DNA of 64,000 bases. Origin: Clostridiales bacterium. GTDB lineage: Bacteria > Bacillota > Desulfotomaculia > Desulfotomaculales > VENG01. This document shows, in pieces, positions 34,344 through 43,572 of this stretch. Location of the stretch: positions 1-64,000 of the forward strand of contig JAIPEW010000007.1 of assembly GCA_021736985.1 (NCBI GenBank), given 5' to 3'. The notes under the pieces are model-generated. The model made no database searches, was not told where the DNA came from, and worked only from the letters and a program-made list of their open reading frames with translations. A program made the position numbers and the translations under genes. How positions within the stretch are numbered: the first letter of the stretch is position 1; every line of letters starts with the position of its first letter.

Positions 34344-35249
34344 TTAATTTATATTTTCTCCTGCTAAATTTACGAGATTATTGTATTTTTCATCAACATG
34401 AGCCTGTATTTCTTCTATATCTTTTTCATCGAGATGCTTGAATTTCTTGGATAATTTTAAGAAATTAGAAACTGGCTCAGGGTTAGCTACTTTCTTTAAC
34501 TTAAAACTATTATTTTCATATTCATACAGCGGGAAAAAATTTGTTTTTACTGCTTTTCTAGCTACTTCAATAGATAAATCAGAATTAAATCTCCATCCAG
34601 TTGGACAGGGACTGCAAACATGTAAATAACTTAATCCTTCTTTTACACTCATTGCTTTTTTAAGCTTACTAACAAAATCTTTCATGTAAGCCGGATTTAA
34701 TGTAGCAACATATGCAGCATTATGCATGGCCATAATCATTGGCATATCTTTTTTATGCTGAGCTTTTCCTTTAATTAAAGATCCTACGGGAGTTGTACTG
34801 GTATGTGAACCTTTTGTTGTAGTCCCACTCCTCTGGAATCCGGTATTCATATACCCCTCGTTGTCGTAGCAGATATATATAATGTTATGGCCTCGTTCAG
34901 CAGCACCTGATAACGATTGAAAACCACAATCTGCAGTTGCGCCGTCTCCTGCAATAGCAACAACTTGTACATCCTCATCTAAATAATCATATAATTCTTT
35001 AACTCCTGCTAAAAATGATGCTGTGTTATCCAATAAAGTAATATGAACAGGAATTTTCAAGCCGTTATCATAATTCCAACCGACAACACCTGCACCTGCA
35101 AGACATCCCGGGGGTATAGCAACAACCGTGTTTTTCCCAAGCACTCTTAAAGCAGTCCTAAGGCACAATTCTGCCCCGCAACCTTGACATGCAGAGATTC
35201 CAGGAGATACCAGGTCTTCTTGCTCCATCAATATATCACGATACTTCAT
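34344..35249 (-). CDS. 2-oxoacid:ferredoxin oxidoreductase, beta subunit (set 1)
   Basis: 301 residues: cluster ligands CQGCGAEL, TPP site IAGDGATADCGFQSLSGA and CYDNEGYMNTGFQRSGTT. I start at the ATG at 35249 behind ggggga, which overlaps the alpha gene by 14 bp. The upstream in-frame ATG at 35303 lies deep inside alpha. Closely related to the set 2 beta subunit, indicating tandem duplication of the whole enzyme. Confidence 0.92.
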   Translation of the reverse strand: MKYRDILMEQEDLVSPGISACQGCGAELCLRTALRVLGKNTVVAIPPGCLAGAGVVGWNYDNGLKIPVHITLLDNTASFLAGVKELYDYLDEDVQVVAIAGDGATADCGFQSLSGAAERGHNIIYICYDNEGYMNTGFQRSGTTTKGSHTSTTPVGSLIKGKAQHKKDMPMIMAMHNAAYVATLNPAYMKDFVSKLKKAMSVKEGLSYLHVCSPCPTGWRFNSDLSIEVARKAVKTNFFPLYEYENNSFKLKKVANPEPVSNFLKLSKKFKHLDEKDIEEIQAHVDEKYNNLVNLAGENIN

Positions 35250-36432
35250 GTAACTCTCCCCCTTTTTTAAACCAGATACATTTATGATATTTCTTGTAGT
35301 CACTGGTCTTTTGTAAAAGATCTATACAATTTGTAAAATGATTAAGTGTAATATCTGCTCCACCCAGTCCTCCTATAACAGGAACCAATGATATGTCATC
35401 ACACCTGTTCAATGCCGCTTTAACTTCAACAAATAATGTACCTGTGTTCCATCCAAAACAAACATTTCTATCTACCACTGCCACGGCTTTTTTACCTTTT
35501 AATACTTCATTTACTTTAGTTTCAGGGAATGGTCTCATAGCTCTTATCTTTAATAACCCTGCTTTTATGCCCTGTTCTCTCTTTATATTAACTGCTTCTT
35601 TAGCTGTACCGGTCATAGACCCCATAGTAACTAAAACTATATCTGCATCATCACAAAGATATTCCTGTACTGCACCACCATAATATCTTCCAAAGCTATT
35701 TCCAAAATCATTATCAACATCATCTATAACTTCCAGGGCTTTATGTGCTGCTTTCAAATGATCTTCTCTATATTCCATCAATATATCCCCGGGAGTTAAA
35801 GGATCAACTGCCATTGGTTCAGAAGGGTTAAACTTCACATGCTGCGGGTTATATCCAGGCAAAAATTGATCTACTTTTTCCTGGGGCGGCACTTCTACTC
35901 TTTCCATGAGATGAGATAAGAAAAAGCCATCATAAATAATATTTATAGGTAATAATACTTTTTGATTTTCAGCAACTTTATAGCCCTGAATAATCATATC
36001 TAAAATCTCTTGATTATCTTCTACGTACATTTGCAGCCAGCCGGCATCTCGAACCGAAATTGAGTCTTGCTGGCTTCCCCATACTGTTTCCGGAGATGTC
36101 ATTTCCCGCCCGGCTATAGCCATAACCATTGGCAATCTTAAGGTTGACATGCGGAAATAAGGTTCGTACATCAAGGCCAATCCTTGAGCTGAAGTAGCAG
36201 TAAATGTTCTTGCTCCGCTCACAGCTGCTCCTTGAACTACACTCATAGCAGAATGTTCAGACTCTACCTCGACCATTTTAGAATTTAATTCACCGTTAGC
36301 AATCATACCGGCTAAATTTTCTACCACAGAAGATTGTGGTGTGATAGGATAAGCTGCAATAACTTGAGGTTTTGCCAGGGCAGCACCGATTGCTGCTGCA
36401 GTATTTCCAGTTGTTGCCATAACTTTACTCAT
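35236..36432 (-). CDS. 2-oxoacid:ferredoxin oxidoreductase, alpha subunit (set 1)
   Basis: 398 residues with YPITPQSSVVENLAGM, SGARTFTATSAQGLALMYEP, DGFFLSH and the conserved RVEVPPQEKVDQFLPGYNP region. It begins one base after the delta gene. Together with gamma, delta and beta it completes a four-subunit enzyme. The acyl specificity (branched, aromatic or pyruvate) cannot be read from sequence by eye. Confidence 0.92.
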   Translation of the reverse strand: MSKVMATTGNTAAAIGAALAKPQVIAAYPITPQSSVVENLAGMIANGELNSKMVEVESEHSAMSVVQGAAVSGARTFTATSAQGLALMYEPYFRMSTLRLPMVMAIAGREMTSPETVWGSQQDSISVRDAGWLQMYVEDNQEILDMIIQGYKVAENQKVLLPINIIYDGFFLSHLMERVEVPPQEKVDQFLPGYNPQHVKFNPSEPMAVDPLTPGDILMEYREDHLKAAHKALEVIDDVDNDFGNSFGRYYGGAVQEYLCDDADIVLVTMGSMTGTAKEAVNIKREQGIKAGLLKIRAMRPFPETKVNEVLKGKKAVAVVDRNVCFGWNTGTLFVEVKAALNRCDDISLVPVIGGLGGADITLNHFTNCIDLLQKTSDYKKYHKCIWFKKGGELHEVS

Positions 36433-36699
36433 TTACTTGCTGCCTCCTTCCAGAACCATATCTATAGCATTTTTAGGGCATTCCTGGGCACAAATACCGC
36501 ATCCCTTGCAATATTTTAAATCAATATAGAACTCTTCATCTTTTTTATATACTGAATTTACTGGACAATAATCATAACAAAATCCACAGTTAATACATTT
36601 TTCCTTATCTATAACCGGGTAAAAATTACGCCAGCTTGCAGTATCAATTACATACATACCTTCTTTGCCAATTGGACAAATATGCTGTTTTTCTGCCAA
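36433..36699 (-). CDS. 2-oxoacid:ferredoxin oxidoreductase, delta (2[4Fe-4S]) subunit (set 1)
   Basis: 88 residues with both ferredoxin motifs intact: CINCGFCYDYCPVN and CKGCGICAQECPKNA. It follows the gamma gene by 12 bp and abuts alpha. Electron outlet of the complex to ferredoxin. Confidence 0.93.
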   Translation of the reverse strand: MAEKQHICPIGKEGMYVIDTASWRNFYPVIDKEKCINCGFCYDYCPVNSVYKKDEEFYIDLKYCKGCGICAQECPKNAIDMVLEGGSK

Positions 36700-36711
36700 T
36701 CCATTTCCCTC

Positions 36712-37263
36712 CTAGCATTCGTAAATTTTAACTTCTTCGTATGCTTTTTGAGCAGCCCGGGCGTTTTCTTCTCCAAACTGCTTCAAAATATTGTTTTCCA
36801 CAGTTGATTTATCGACCCAGGATGTGACACTAACAAATGCACCCAACATTGTAGTATTTGGTATTCCTTTACCTATAACATTTAACGCTGTTTCAGTAGC
36901 ATCTATTATGCCTATTTTCATGCCGATATTTTGAGCACTTTCAGGTAAGTTTAACTCTTCTACTGATTTTCTGCTGTTTATTACTACATAGCTGTTGTTT
37001 CTCAAGCCCTCAAAAACATCAATCTGATCCAGCAAACTATCATCCATGATAACCAGGCAATCAGGCTCGTACACCTGTGACTTAATATCAATTGACTGGC
37101 TGTCAATTCTTGCAAAACCATAAACAGGTGAACCTTTTCTTTCTACACCAAAAAAGGGAATAAAATGAGCGTATTCACCAGTTTCAATAACGCTTTTTAC
37201 TAGTATCTGGGCAGATTTAACTACGCCTTGCCCTCCCCTGCCGTGAAATCTTATTTCTTTCAC
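36712..37263 (-). CDS. 2-oxoacid:ferredoxin oxidoreductase, gamma subunit (set 1)
   Basis: 183 residues with EIRFHGRGGQGVVKSAQILV at the start, FFGVERKGSPVYGFARID in the middle and NTTMLGAFVSVTSWVDK near the end. First gene of the set 1 enzyme, 33 bp after the TRAP permease gene, so transport and oxidation are on one transcript. Confidence 0.92.
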   Translation of the reverse strand: MKEIRFHGRGGQGVVKSAQILVKSVIETGEYAHFIPFFGVERKGSPVYGFARIDSQSIDIKSQVYEPDCLVIMDDSLLDQIDVFEGLRNNSYVVINSRKSVEELNLPESAQNIGMKIGIIDATETALNVIGKGIPNTTMLGAFVSVTSWVDKSTVENNILKQFGEENARAAQKAYEEVKIYEC

Positions 37264-37296
37264 TGTTTTCAGCTCCTTTGTATGTTCAAATATTAT

Positions 37297-38586
37297 TTAT
37301 ACAACATTTGGCATTAATAATTCGGGCAGCCAAAGAGTTAAAGAAGGGATATAGGTGGTTAGTAATAATATTACTAACAATGCTATTAAGAATGGAATTG
37401 CGTTTACACTTACATCTTCGACTTTTGTATCACTGATCATAGCACCCGTATAAAGGCACACTCCCAGTGGAGGTGTCAAATTACCAATACCCAGGTTCAA
37501 AATCATCATTATGCCAAAATGAATGGGACTCAGCCCCAATTGCTGCGCAACAGGTATTAATACAGGTGTGCATATAATCAATAAAGCAGCGGTTTCCATG
37601 AAAAAGCCTGCAAATAAAAGAGCTATATTTATTATTAAAAGAATTACAAATGTATTAGAAGATATACCCAATAGAATATTCAATATTGTTTGAGGTACCT
37701 GTTCTGCTGCTACAATCCAGCCAAAAATCGCTGCATTAGCTATAATAAACATAATTAACACCGAGGTCATGGTACCTTCTAAAATAGTCTTTATTAACTC
37801 CTTAAAACTCATTTCCCTGTATATAAACACGGAAACTAGTGCACCATAAACCACCGCGATAACAGCAGCTTCAGTTGGAGTAAATATTCCAGCCAATATA
37901 CCGCCTATCATAATTACAGGAGTTCCCAGTGCCCAAAACGCATCTTTAAAAGTCACTAAAAATTCTTTCCATGTATAAGAGACTTTTTTACCGGAATAAC
38001 CTCTTTTCTTAGCAACTAAATAGCATACTACTAGGAGGCTCAATGCCATTAAAATACCTATGGGGATCCCGGCTACAAAAAGAGCGCCTATTGATGTGCT
38101 GGAAATAGCTCCATATATAACCATGGACAAACTGGGCGGTATTATAACTCCCATTATACCTCCTGCAGCCGCAACACTGGCTGCATAAGACTTGTCATAT
38201 CCCCTTTGATTCATTTCCGGTACCATAATTCCACCAACTGCTGCCGTAGTAGCAACGTTTGATCCTGATATAGCTGAAAAAAACATTGCGGAAAGTATGG
38301 TAACCATGCTTAAGCCGCCGGTTAATCTTGCAATTAATATTTCACATAAACTTACTAATCTTTTAGCTAAACCGCCTTTGCTCATAACAGAACCGGCAAT
38401 TATAAACGCAGGGATTGCTGCTAAAATAATTGAATCTGTTTGAGTAAACATTCTCTGAGCAACAGCAATTATTGGTATTCCTTCATAAATAACGCAAATT
38501 ACTGATGCAAGCCCAACTGATACTGCGATAGGTACTCCTAAAAGCATAAATACTATTAAGGTGCCAAATAACAACAAAACTGTCAT
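37297..38586 (-). CDS. TRAP transporter large permease (DctM-like)
   Basis: 429 residues, twelve or more hydrophobic helices. It shows the large-subunit pattern GVPIAVSVGLASV, AIPAFIIAGSVMSKGG, GSNVATTAAVGGIMVPEM and NLTPPLGVCLYTGAMI. Sodium-driven import of organic acids together with the DctQ and DctP proteins encoded upstream. It begins two bases after the DctQ gene stop. Confidence 0.93.
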   Translation of the reverse strand: MTVLLLFGTLIVFMLLGVPIAVSVGLASVICVIYEGIPIIAVAQRMFTQTDSIILAAIPAFIIAGSVMSKGGLAKRLVSLCEILIARLTGGLSMVTILSAMFFSAISGSNVATTAAVGGIMVPEMNQRGYDKSYAASVAAAGGIMGVIIPPSLSMVIYGAISSTSIGALFVAGIPIGILMALSLLVVCYLVAKKRGYSGKKVSYTWKEFLVTFKDAFWALGTPVIMIGGILAGIFTPTEAAVIAVVYGALVSVFIYREMSFKELIKTILEGTMTSVLIMFIIANAAIFGWIVAAEQVPQTILNILLGISSNTFVILLIINIALLFAGFFMETAALLIICTPVLIPVAQQLGLSPIHFGIMMILNLGIGNLTPPLGVCLYTGAMISDTKVEDVSVNAIPFLIALLVILLLTTYIPSLTLWLPELLMPNVV

Positions 38587-38588
38587 TT

Positions 38589-39095
38589 TTAATTCCCCTC
38601 TAAATTATTATTTTTAGAGATGATTTCTTTTATGATGTAAGCTATATCGTTAATCAGATTTAAGAATATAACCAGCGCAGAAACCGGCACTGCTGCATAA
38701 AACCAGGCCATAGACATGGGAATAGCAGAAGATATCTGTGGGATTACAAGCTTCACTGTTTTTATGCCGGATACAAACACAACTATAATTAAAGTCATGA
38801 AACATAATCTGCTTAATAAAATAAATATATTTTTTGTTCTAGCAGGGAACCTGTCGCGAACAAATGTTAATGCAATATGACTCCTGGATTTTACAGCAAC
38901 AGCCGCCCCTAGAAAAGAGGTCCAAACCAGCATGTACCTGGCTAAACCATCGGCCCAGGATAAAGCAAAATCAAATACATATCTAAGAATGACCTGTACT
39001 GTCATTGATACTATTAAGACTATAATAAAAGTAGTTACCAGGACTTTGCATACTTGATTGATCTTGTCAGTAACCTTGTTTAACGTACTTAACAT
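38589..39095 (-). CDS. TRAP transporter small permease (DctQ-like)
   Basis: 168 residues with four transmembrane helices and the family signature LRYVFDFALSWADGLARYMLVW (shown in part: RYVFDFALSWADGL). Lies between the PanE-like gene and the large permease. Confidence 0.92.
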   Translation of the reverse strand: MLSTLNKVTDKINQVCKVLVTTFIIVLIVSMTVQVILRYVFDFALSWADGLARYMLVWTSFLGAAVAVKSRSHIALTFVRDRFPARTKNIFILLSRLCFMTLIIVVFVSGIKTVKLVIPQISSAIPMSMAWFYAAVPVSALVIFLNLINDIAYIIKEIISKNNNLEGN

Positions 39096-39112
39096 AGTTA
39101 AGTCCTCCTACT

Positions 39113-40048
39113 TTAAAACAATTGATAAGAATAAGTATTTTCCATTACCTTAATAAGGTTCAGTAATACTGTATTTACAGGTACTGGAATATTGTGCTTT
39201 TTTGCTTCCCTTACAATTGCCCCGTTAATCATTTCAATTTCGGTTTTCCTCTTATTCTTAAAATCAAATACCATTGAGGGATAATGACCATAATTTTCAT
39301 AAGCTACTTTTTTTAGATGCTCAAATGATGTTTCATAATCCATTTCTATACCCTTAGCATTGGCGACATCGACAATCTCTTTTGTAACAGAACTCAGTAA
39401 AAATTCCGAACCTTCCTGGTCTGCAAAATGACCGCAATTAAGCCTGGTAATAGCAGTAATAGTATTCAACGAGCAATTGACAATTAGTTTATTCCATATA
39501 TCTCTTTCTACTTCATAAGAAATATTAAGGTTAATACCTGCTTTTTGGAAAGTGTCCACGATATTTAAGATTTCATCATTCACTTCAGCTTTAAGGGGTT
39601 TAACCGGCGTATTACCTTTAGTTGTGCAAGTAAATTCAATATGGCCGGGCCCTTTTAAATCACATGACAAGGTAGTCATACCAAAAAGTATTTTTTCTTC
39701 ATCTACAAATCTTGAAATAACATCTGTATTTCCTATACCGTTTTGTACCGTCAAAATATAAGTATTATCGTTAATCATCGGTGCAGCATTCTTTAATGCA
39801 ATCTCAGTATGCAGTCCTTTAACAAAAACAATTATTAAATCTACATAACCGGCCTTTTCCGGGGTATCTGTAGCATTAACTTTAATAACCTCTTCTTTGT
39901 CCCCTGTATCTACCATTAAACCATTTTCATTTATTTTTTCTATATGTTCTTTCCAAACATCAATAAGCCAAACCTCTTCACCTGATTTAGACAACAGCCC
40001 GCCAAAAAGACTTCCCATTGATCCTGCGCCTATAACTCCAATTTTCAT
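39113..40048 (-). CDS. PanE/ApbA-family 2-oxoacid/2-hydroxyacid dehydrogenase
   Basis: 311 residues of the ketopantoate reductase family: nucleotide motif IGAGSMGSLFGGLLSKSG at the N-terminus, VQNGIGN, DIWNKLIVNCSLN with the catalytic lysine, and an EIEMINGAIVREAKK helix. Being inside a TRAP/oxidoreductase operon argues against pantothenate synthesis. Some members are D-2-hydroxyacid dehydrogenases (for example mandelate type). I infer interconversion of an imported 2-hydroxyacid and the 2-oxoacid fed to the downstream oxidoreductases. Confidence 0.85.
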   Translation of the reverse strand: MKIGVIGAGSMGSLFGGLLSKSGEEVWLIDVWKEHIEKINENGLMVDTGDKEEVIKVNATDTPEKAGYVDLIIVFVKGLHTEIALKNAAPMINDNTYILTVQNGIGNTDVISRFVDEEKILFGMTTLSCDLKGPGHIEFTCTTKGNTPVKPLKAEVNDEILNIVDTFQKAGINLNISYEVERDIWNKLIVNCSLNTITAITRLNCGHFADQEGSEFLLSSVTKEIVDVANAKGIEMDYETSFEHLKKVAYENYGHYPSMVFDFKNKRKTEIEMINGAIVREAKKHNIPVPVNTVLLNLIKVMENTYSYQLF

Positions 40049-40079
40049 ATCTACCCTTCCCTCTTTTATATATTGATGT

Positions 40080-40119
40080 TGTAATTGTGAGGTTTATAAT
40101 TATAAACCTCACAATTACA
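40080..40119. promoter_or_regulatory. Perfect 40-bp palindrome between dctP and panE-like genes
   Basis: Bases 40080-40099 (tgtaattgtgaggtttataa) are the exact reverse complement of 40100-40119. In RNA this is a 20-bp hairpin just after the binding-protein gene. Such hairpins often protect or terminate part of the message, giving more binding protein than permease. Confidence 0.9.
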
Positions 40120-40129
40120 GAAATATATA

Positions 40130-41140
40130 TTATTGAAGATCTAAAATACCATTAACCCATTTTTCTCCGTGTTCTTCAGAAAATTCCTTATACAGCGGAG
40201 AAACTTTTTCCTGAAATGGCTCTTTATTTACTTCTGTTACTTTCATTCCGTATTCATTTTCTAATTTTTCTCTAAGAACTTTCTCATCTTTTTGTACATT
40301 TTTCATTTCGTCATAAGTAGCTTCTTCACCAACCTCTTGTATAATTTGCTTATATTCATCTGGCAATTTATTAAGAGTTATTTTGCTTCCCAATAAGTTA
40401 GTGAAACTGAATGTATGTCCTGTTAAAGACAAGTATTCCTGTACTTCATATACTTTTTGAGAATTTATAACTGTCAGAGGATTTTCTTGTCCATCAATAG
40501 TACCTTGCTGCAAAGAAGTATAAACTTCACCCCAGGACATTGGTACTGCAGATGCTCCAAGGGTATTAAAAGTCTTAATGTATACCGGACTCTGCATAAC
40601 CCTGATTTTCAGTCCTTCTATATCTGCCGGAGTTTTTACAGGCTTAACAGAATTAGTTAAATTTCTGAAGCCTTGAGATAAAAAGCCTAAATGTTCTAAA
40701 TTCCTTGAATCCAATTTAGAAGCTAAATCTTCAGCAATTTCTGAATTTCTAAATTCAAAACCTTGATCCCAGCTGCTAAATATGAAAGGAAGGTCCAGTA
40801 CGCCTATTTCAGGAACAAATTGAGCCAGCGGGCCATTTGTTACAAAAGCCAGATCAACTGTGCCTGCTTGAAGTCCTTCAATTAAATCCCTATCATTTCC
40901 CAACTGCCCGCCGTAGTATATTTCCACTTTCACCTTGCCATCTGTACGTTCTTCAACTTTTTTCTTGAAATCTTCTGAAGCTGCTTGCCATGGATGAGTT
41001 TGTGAAGCCTGGTGAGCTATCTTTAAAGTATACACTTTATCCTTGGATGCATCACCAGATTTATCACCATTACCTCCACACCCAACTGCACAAACGCTAA
41101 CCGCCAACAGAACCACAAGAGCGATAAATAATTTTTTCAT
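40130..41140 (-). CDS. TRAP transporter solute-binding lipoprotein (DctP family)
   Basis: 336 residues: signal peptide with lipobox AVGC (Cys 21), then a DctP domain with LKIAHQASQTHPWQAASEDF, AGTVDLAFVTNGPLAQFVPE, LGFLSQGFRNLTNSVKP and the ligand-carboxylate arginine region IEGLKIRVMQSPVYIKTF. First gene of the operon, divergent from the Lrp-type regulator across ~590 bp. It captures an organic acid, by context a 2-hydroxy- or 2-oxoacid. Confidence 0.93.
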   Translation of the reverse strand: MKKLFIALVVLLAVSVCAVGCGGNGDKSGDASKDKVYTLKIAHQASQTHPWQAASEDFKKKVEERTDGKVKVEIYYGGQLGNDRDLIEGLQAGTVDLAFVTNGPLAQFVPEIGVLDLPFIFSSWDQGFEFRNSEIAEDLASKLDSRNLEHLGFLSQGFRNLTNSVKPVKTPADIEGLKIRVMQSPVYIKTFNTLGASAVPMSWGEVYTSLQQGTIDGQENPLTVINSQKVYEVQEYLSLTGHTFSFTNLLGSKITLNKLPDEYKQIIQEVGEEATYDEMKNVQKDEKVLREKLENEYGMKVTEVNKEPFQEKVSPLYKEFSEEHGEKWVNGILDLQ

Positions 41141-41727
41141 ATTTTCCCTCCATCCCCTTTATAGTTTTTAAAACCCAACCCCTGAGACGACTTTGTCAAA
41201 AACTACAATTACATTAAATAAACTAGATATCACCTCCATTAGAAATTAAACTCTTTTTAACAATTTAAATACAATCTCACATATCATTGAACAGTTTTTT
41301 ATTTTTATAGTAATACATTCGTAATAATCTAAACTTTAACCTCTTTACATCTAATGTTTTTTGCGTAATATTGCATGCAGGTTGCATTTTTTCCAAGTTC
41401 AAATTTCTCAAATGTTTTTGTTTTTTAAAAAATCACAAAATTGATAACATTGAGAGCATTGTTTATTCTTTATATTTGTTATATAAATAGCACTTTCAGT
41501 TGTAAACCGTCATATTATGTTATATTTTGTTTTAAAAAGAATATTATGTTATTGGTGATAATACAAAAAAGATTACTTTACCTGATTGATAACATTTTAC
41601 TAATATCTTTTTTTTGCTATAATAAGATATAGATAAGTAGACAATCAATTATGGCAATATTTTGTTTTTTACATTTATCGAATTTGTTTGTATATTAAAC
41701 CACGACAAAAAAACGGAGGTATATATT
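41141..41727. promoter_or_regulatory. Divergent control region between dctP and lrp-like genes
   Basis: A very AT-rich 590-bp region without a gene. It must hold the promoters for both directions, probably with Lrp-type sites, but I find no strict palindrome. A plus-strand open frame here (41441-41632) lacks a ribosome site. Confidence 0.5.
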
Positions 41728-42225
41728 TTGAGTGATGTTAAAGACATGTACCCCAAAATAGAAGATGTAGATCAGAATATAATGGATGATATAGATATAA
41801 AAATACTAAACTTGCTATCTTTTAATGGAAGAATGAGTTATGCAGAAATATCACGACATGTTAACATTTCCAGGATGGCTGTAAGAGACAGGGTAATAAA
41901 CCTGGAGGAAAAAGGGATAATTCAGAAGTTTTCCGTATTAGTAGACGCTCGTAAAATTGGCTATAATGTTTCTGTTTTTCTATTGATTAAGGTAAAACCC
42001 AAATTACTTGAAAGAGTTGCTCAAATAGTTTCTAAACTTCCCAATATAGTTGTTGTCTATTCTTCTACAGGATTAAATGCTTTACACGTACATGGTTTCG
42101 TGGAAGATACTGTTGCTCTGGAGCAATTTATACAAAATGAAATATATTCAATAGAAGGTGTAATTGAAGTAGAATCAAACTTATTGTTAAAAAGATATAA
42201 AAGTGAAAGAATGATTTTAATATAA
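41728..42225 (+). CDS. Lrp/AsnC-family transcriptional regulator
   Basis: 165 residues from the TTG at 41728, eight bases after ggaggt. The upstream ATG at 41662 has no ribosome site. The helix-turn-helix (DIDIKILNLLSFNGRMSYAE, HVNISRMAVRDRVINLEEKG) is followed by a RAM ligand domain. Divergent from the TRAP-oxidoreductase operon and so very likely its regulator, sensing an amino or oxo acid. Ends at a strong convergent terminator. Confidence 0.9.
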   Translation: MSDVKDMYPKIEDVDQNIMDDIDIKILNLLSFNGRMSYAEISRHVNISRMAVRDRVINLEEKGIIQKFSVLVDARKIGYNVSVFLLIKVKPKLLERVAQIVSKLPNIVVVYSSTGLNALHVHGFVEDTVALEQFIQNEIYSIEGVIEVESNLLLKRYKSERMILI

Positions 42226-42240
42226 ACTAGTATAAAAAAC

Positions 42241-42279
42241 AAAAAAATAAGCTGGGAAGTTCACCAGCTTATTTTTTAA
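42241..42279. terminator. Bidirectional terminator
   Basis: AAAAATAAGCTGG / CCAGCTTATTTTTT between lrp-like and cysK genes. Confidence 0.92.
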
Positions 42280-42311
42280 TTAAATAGATATTTAATTTTA
42301 TCTAAAATACA

Positions 42312-43226
42312 TTACTTAAATAATGAAGCAGAAAGATACCTTTCACCTGTATCAGTAAATATTACTGCTGCCAGCTTGCCTTTATTTTCTTCTCTAGTTG
42401 CTATTTTTAATGCAGCCCACATTGCTGCACCTGAAGAAATACCCACTAAAATACCTTCTTCCCGGGCCAGTTTGCGGGAAGTTTCTGCTGCATCATCACC
42501 CTTAACCGGTATAATTTCATCAAGGATTGTCCTATCCAAAATTTCTGGAACAAAACCAGCACCTATACCTTGAATTGAATGCGGGCCCGCCTCACCCCCT
42601 GAAAGTACTGCAGACTCTGCAGGTTCAACTCCTATTACTTGCACTGAAGATTTTTTTTCTTTTAAATAACTGCCTGTTCCGGTAATTGTACCACCGGTAC
42701 CGATTCCACAAACAATTATATCCACTTCTCCCCCGGTTTCTTCCCAAATTTCGGGCCCGGTAGTCTCCCTGTGCGCGCGGGGATTGGATGGATTAGTAAA
42801 TTGCCCGGGAATAAAAGAACCGGGAATCTCCGCGGCAATTTCTTCTGCTTTTTCTACTGCCCCTTTTACCCCCTCACCTGCAGGAGTCAATACAATCTCG
42901 GCCCCGTAAGCTTTTAAAAGCTGCTGCCTTTCTTTGCTCATGTTTTCTGGAATAGTAATTATACAGCGGTATCCCCGGACTGTGCAAACCATGGCAAGCC
43001 CGATCCCTGTGTTTCCACTTGTAGGCTCAATTACTGTGCCGCCCGGTTTTAATTTTCCGCTGTTTTCTGCTTCTTCTACCATTGCCAGTGCAGCACGGTC
43101 TTTTGTACTTCCACAGGGATTAAAAAATTCTAATTTAGCTGCAATATTTCCCGGTAAATCCCTTGTTATTTTGTTTAATTTTAAAAGGGGAGTACTCCCA
43201 ATTGTATCTGTCAAGTTATAATACAA
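42312..43226 (-). CDS. cysK: Cysteine synthase (O-acetylserine sulfhydrylase)
   Basis: 304 residues of a fold-type II PLP enzyme. The PLP lysine is in NPCGSTKDRAAL (a T where many have V), with the substrate loop PTSGNTGIGLA and the phosphate loop CGIGTGGTITGTG. SSGAAMWA closes the active site. It makes L-cysteine from O-acetylserine and sulfide. TTG start behind ggtga. It is monocistronic, with a TATAAT-like -10 upstream. No serine acetyltransferase gene is nearby. Confidence 0.92.
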   Translation of the reverse strand: MYYNLTDTIGSTPLLKLNKITRDLPGNIAAKLEFFNPCGSTKDRAALAMVEEAENSGKLKPGGTVIEPTSGNTGIGLAMVCTVRGYRCIITIPENMSKERQQLLKAYGAEIVLTPAGEGVKGAVEKAEEIAAEIPGSFIPGQFTNPSNPRAHRETTGPEIWEETGGEVDIIVCGIGTGGTITGTGSYLKEKKSSVQVIGVEPAESAVLSGGEAGPHSIQGIGAGFVPEILDRTILDEIIPVKGDDAAETSRKLAREEGILVGISSGAAMWAALKIATREENKGKLAAVIFTDTGERYLSASLFK

Positions 43227-43319
43227 ATAATATCACCAGCCTTAAAATATTTAAATTTTACCTTAAAAATATAGATACAGCAATATTATACCATTAGCTG
43301 CCTTTTTAAGGCGAACCCC

Positions 43320-43500
43320 CCCAACTTCTTGCCCGGCCGGTTGCCAGAAAAGTTATGAGCAAAAAGCTCGTGGGCATTTAATTTGAAAACTCTGGTTTAA
43401 AACGCAAAAACACTAACTTAGGAGGGGCAGAGGTTTTCCGGGAAATCTCCCGACAGAAAACACCGGCCTCACCAACAACCTGGAAAGCTTTTATGTTTTC
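43320..43500 (-). repeat. Diverged copy of the dispersed repeat family
   Basis: On the minus strand it reads GGCCGGTGTTTTC, a 17-nt interior, GAAAACCTCTGCCCC, then ccagagttttc and the cccacgagctttttgctcataac hairpin. Parts and order match the tandem array at 1-830, but the interior is far shorter. It lies between cysK and the molybdate transporter terminator. Confidence 0.75.
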
Positions 43501-43527
43501 TTGTAGATAAAAAAGATTATAATAAAA

Positions 43528-43562
43528 GCCCGTATCCCTGCTTGTAAGCAGAAGATACGGGC
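43528..43562 (-). terminator. Terminator of the molybdate/tungstate transporter operon
   Basis: Minus strand: GCCCGTATC ... GGATACGGGC then TTTTATT, 11 bp past the modC-like stop. Confidence 0.88.
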
Positions 43563-43572
43563 CCGTAAAAAT

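Noticed and set aside
39113-40048. Pantothenate-pathway ketopantoate reductase (panE)
   Set aside because: Family fits, but the operon context is acid import and oxidation with no panB, panC or panD; called only as family member.
41441-41632. 63-codon ORF in the dctP-lrp gap
   Set aside because: Low-complexity AT-rich frame without ribosome site.
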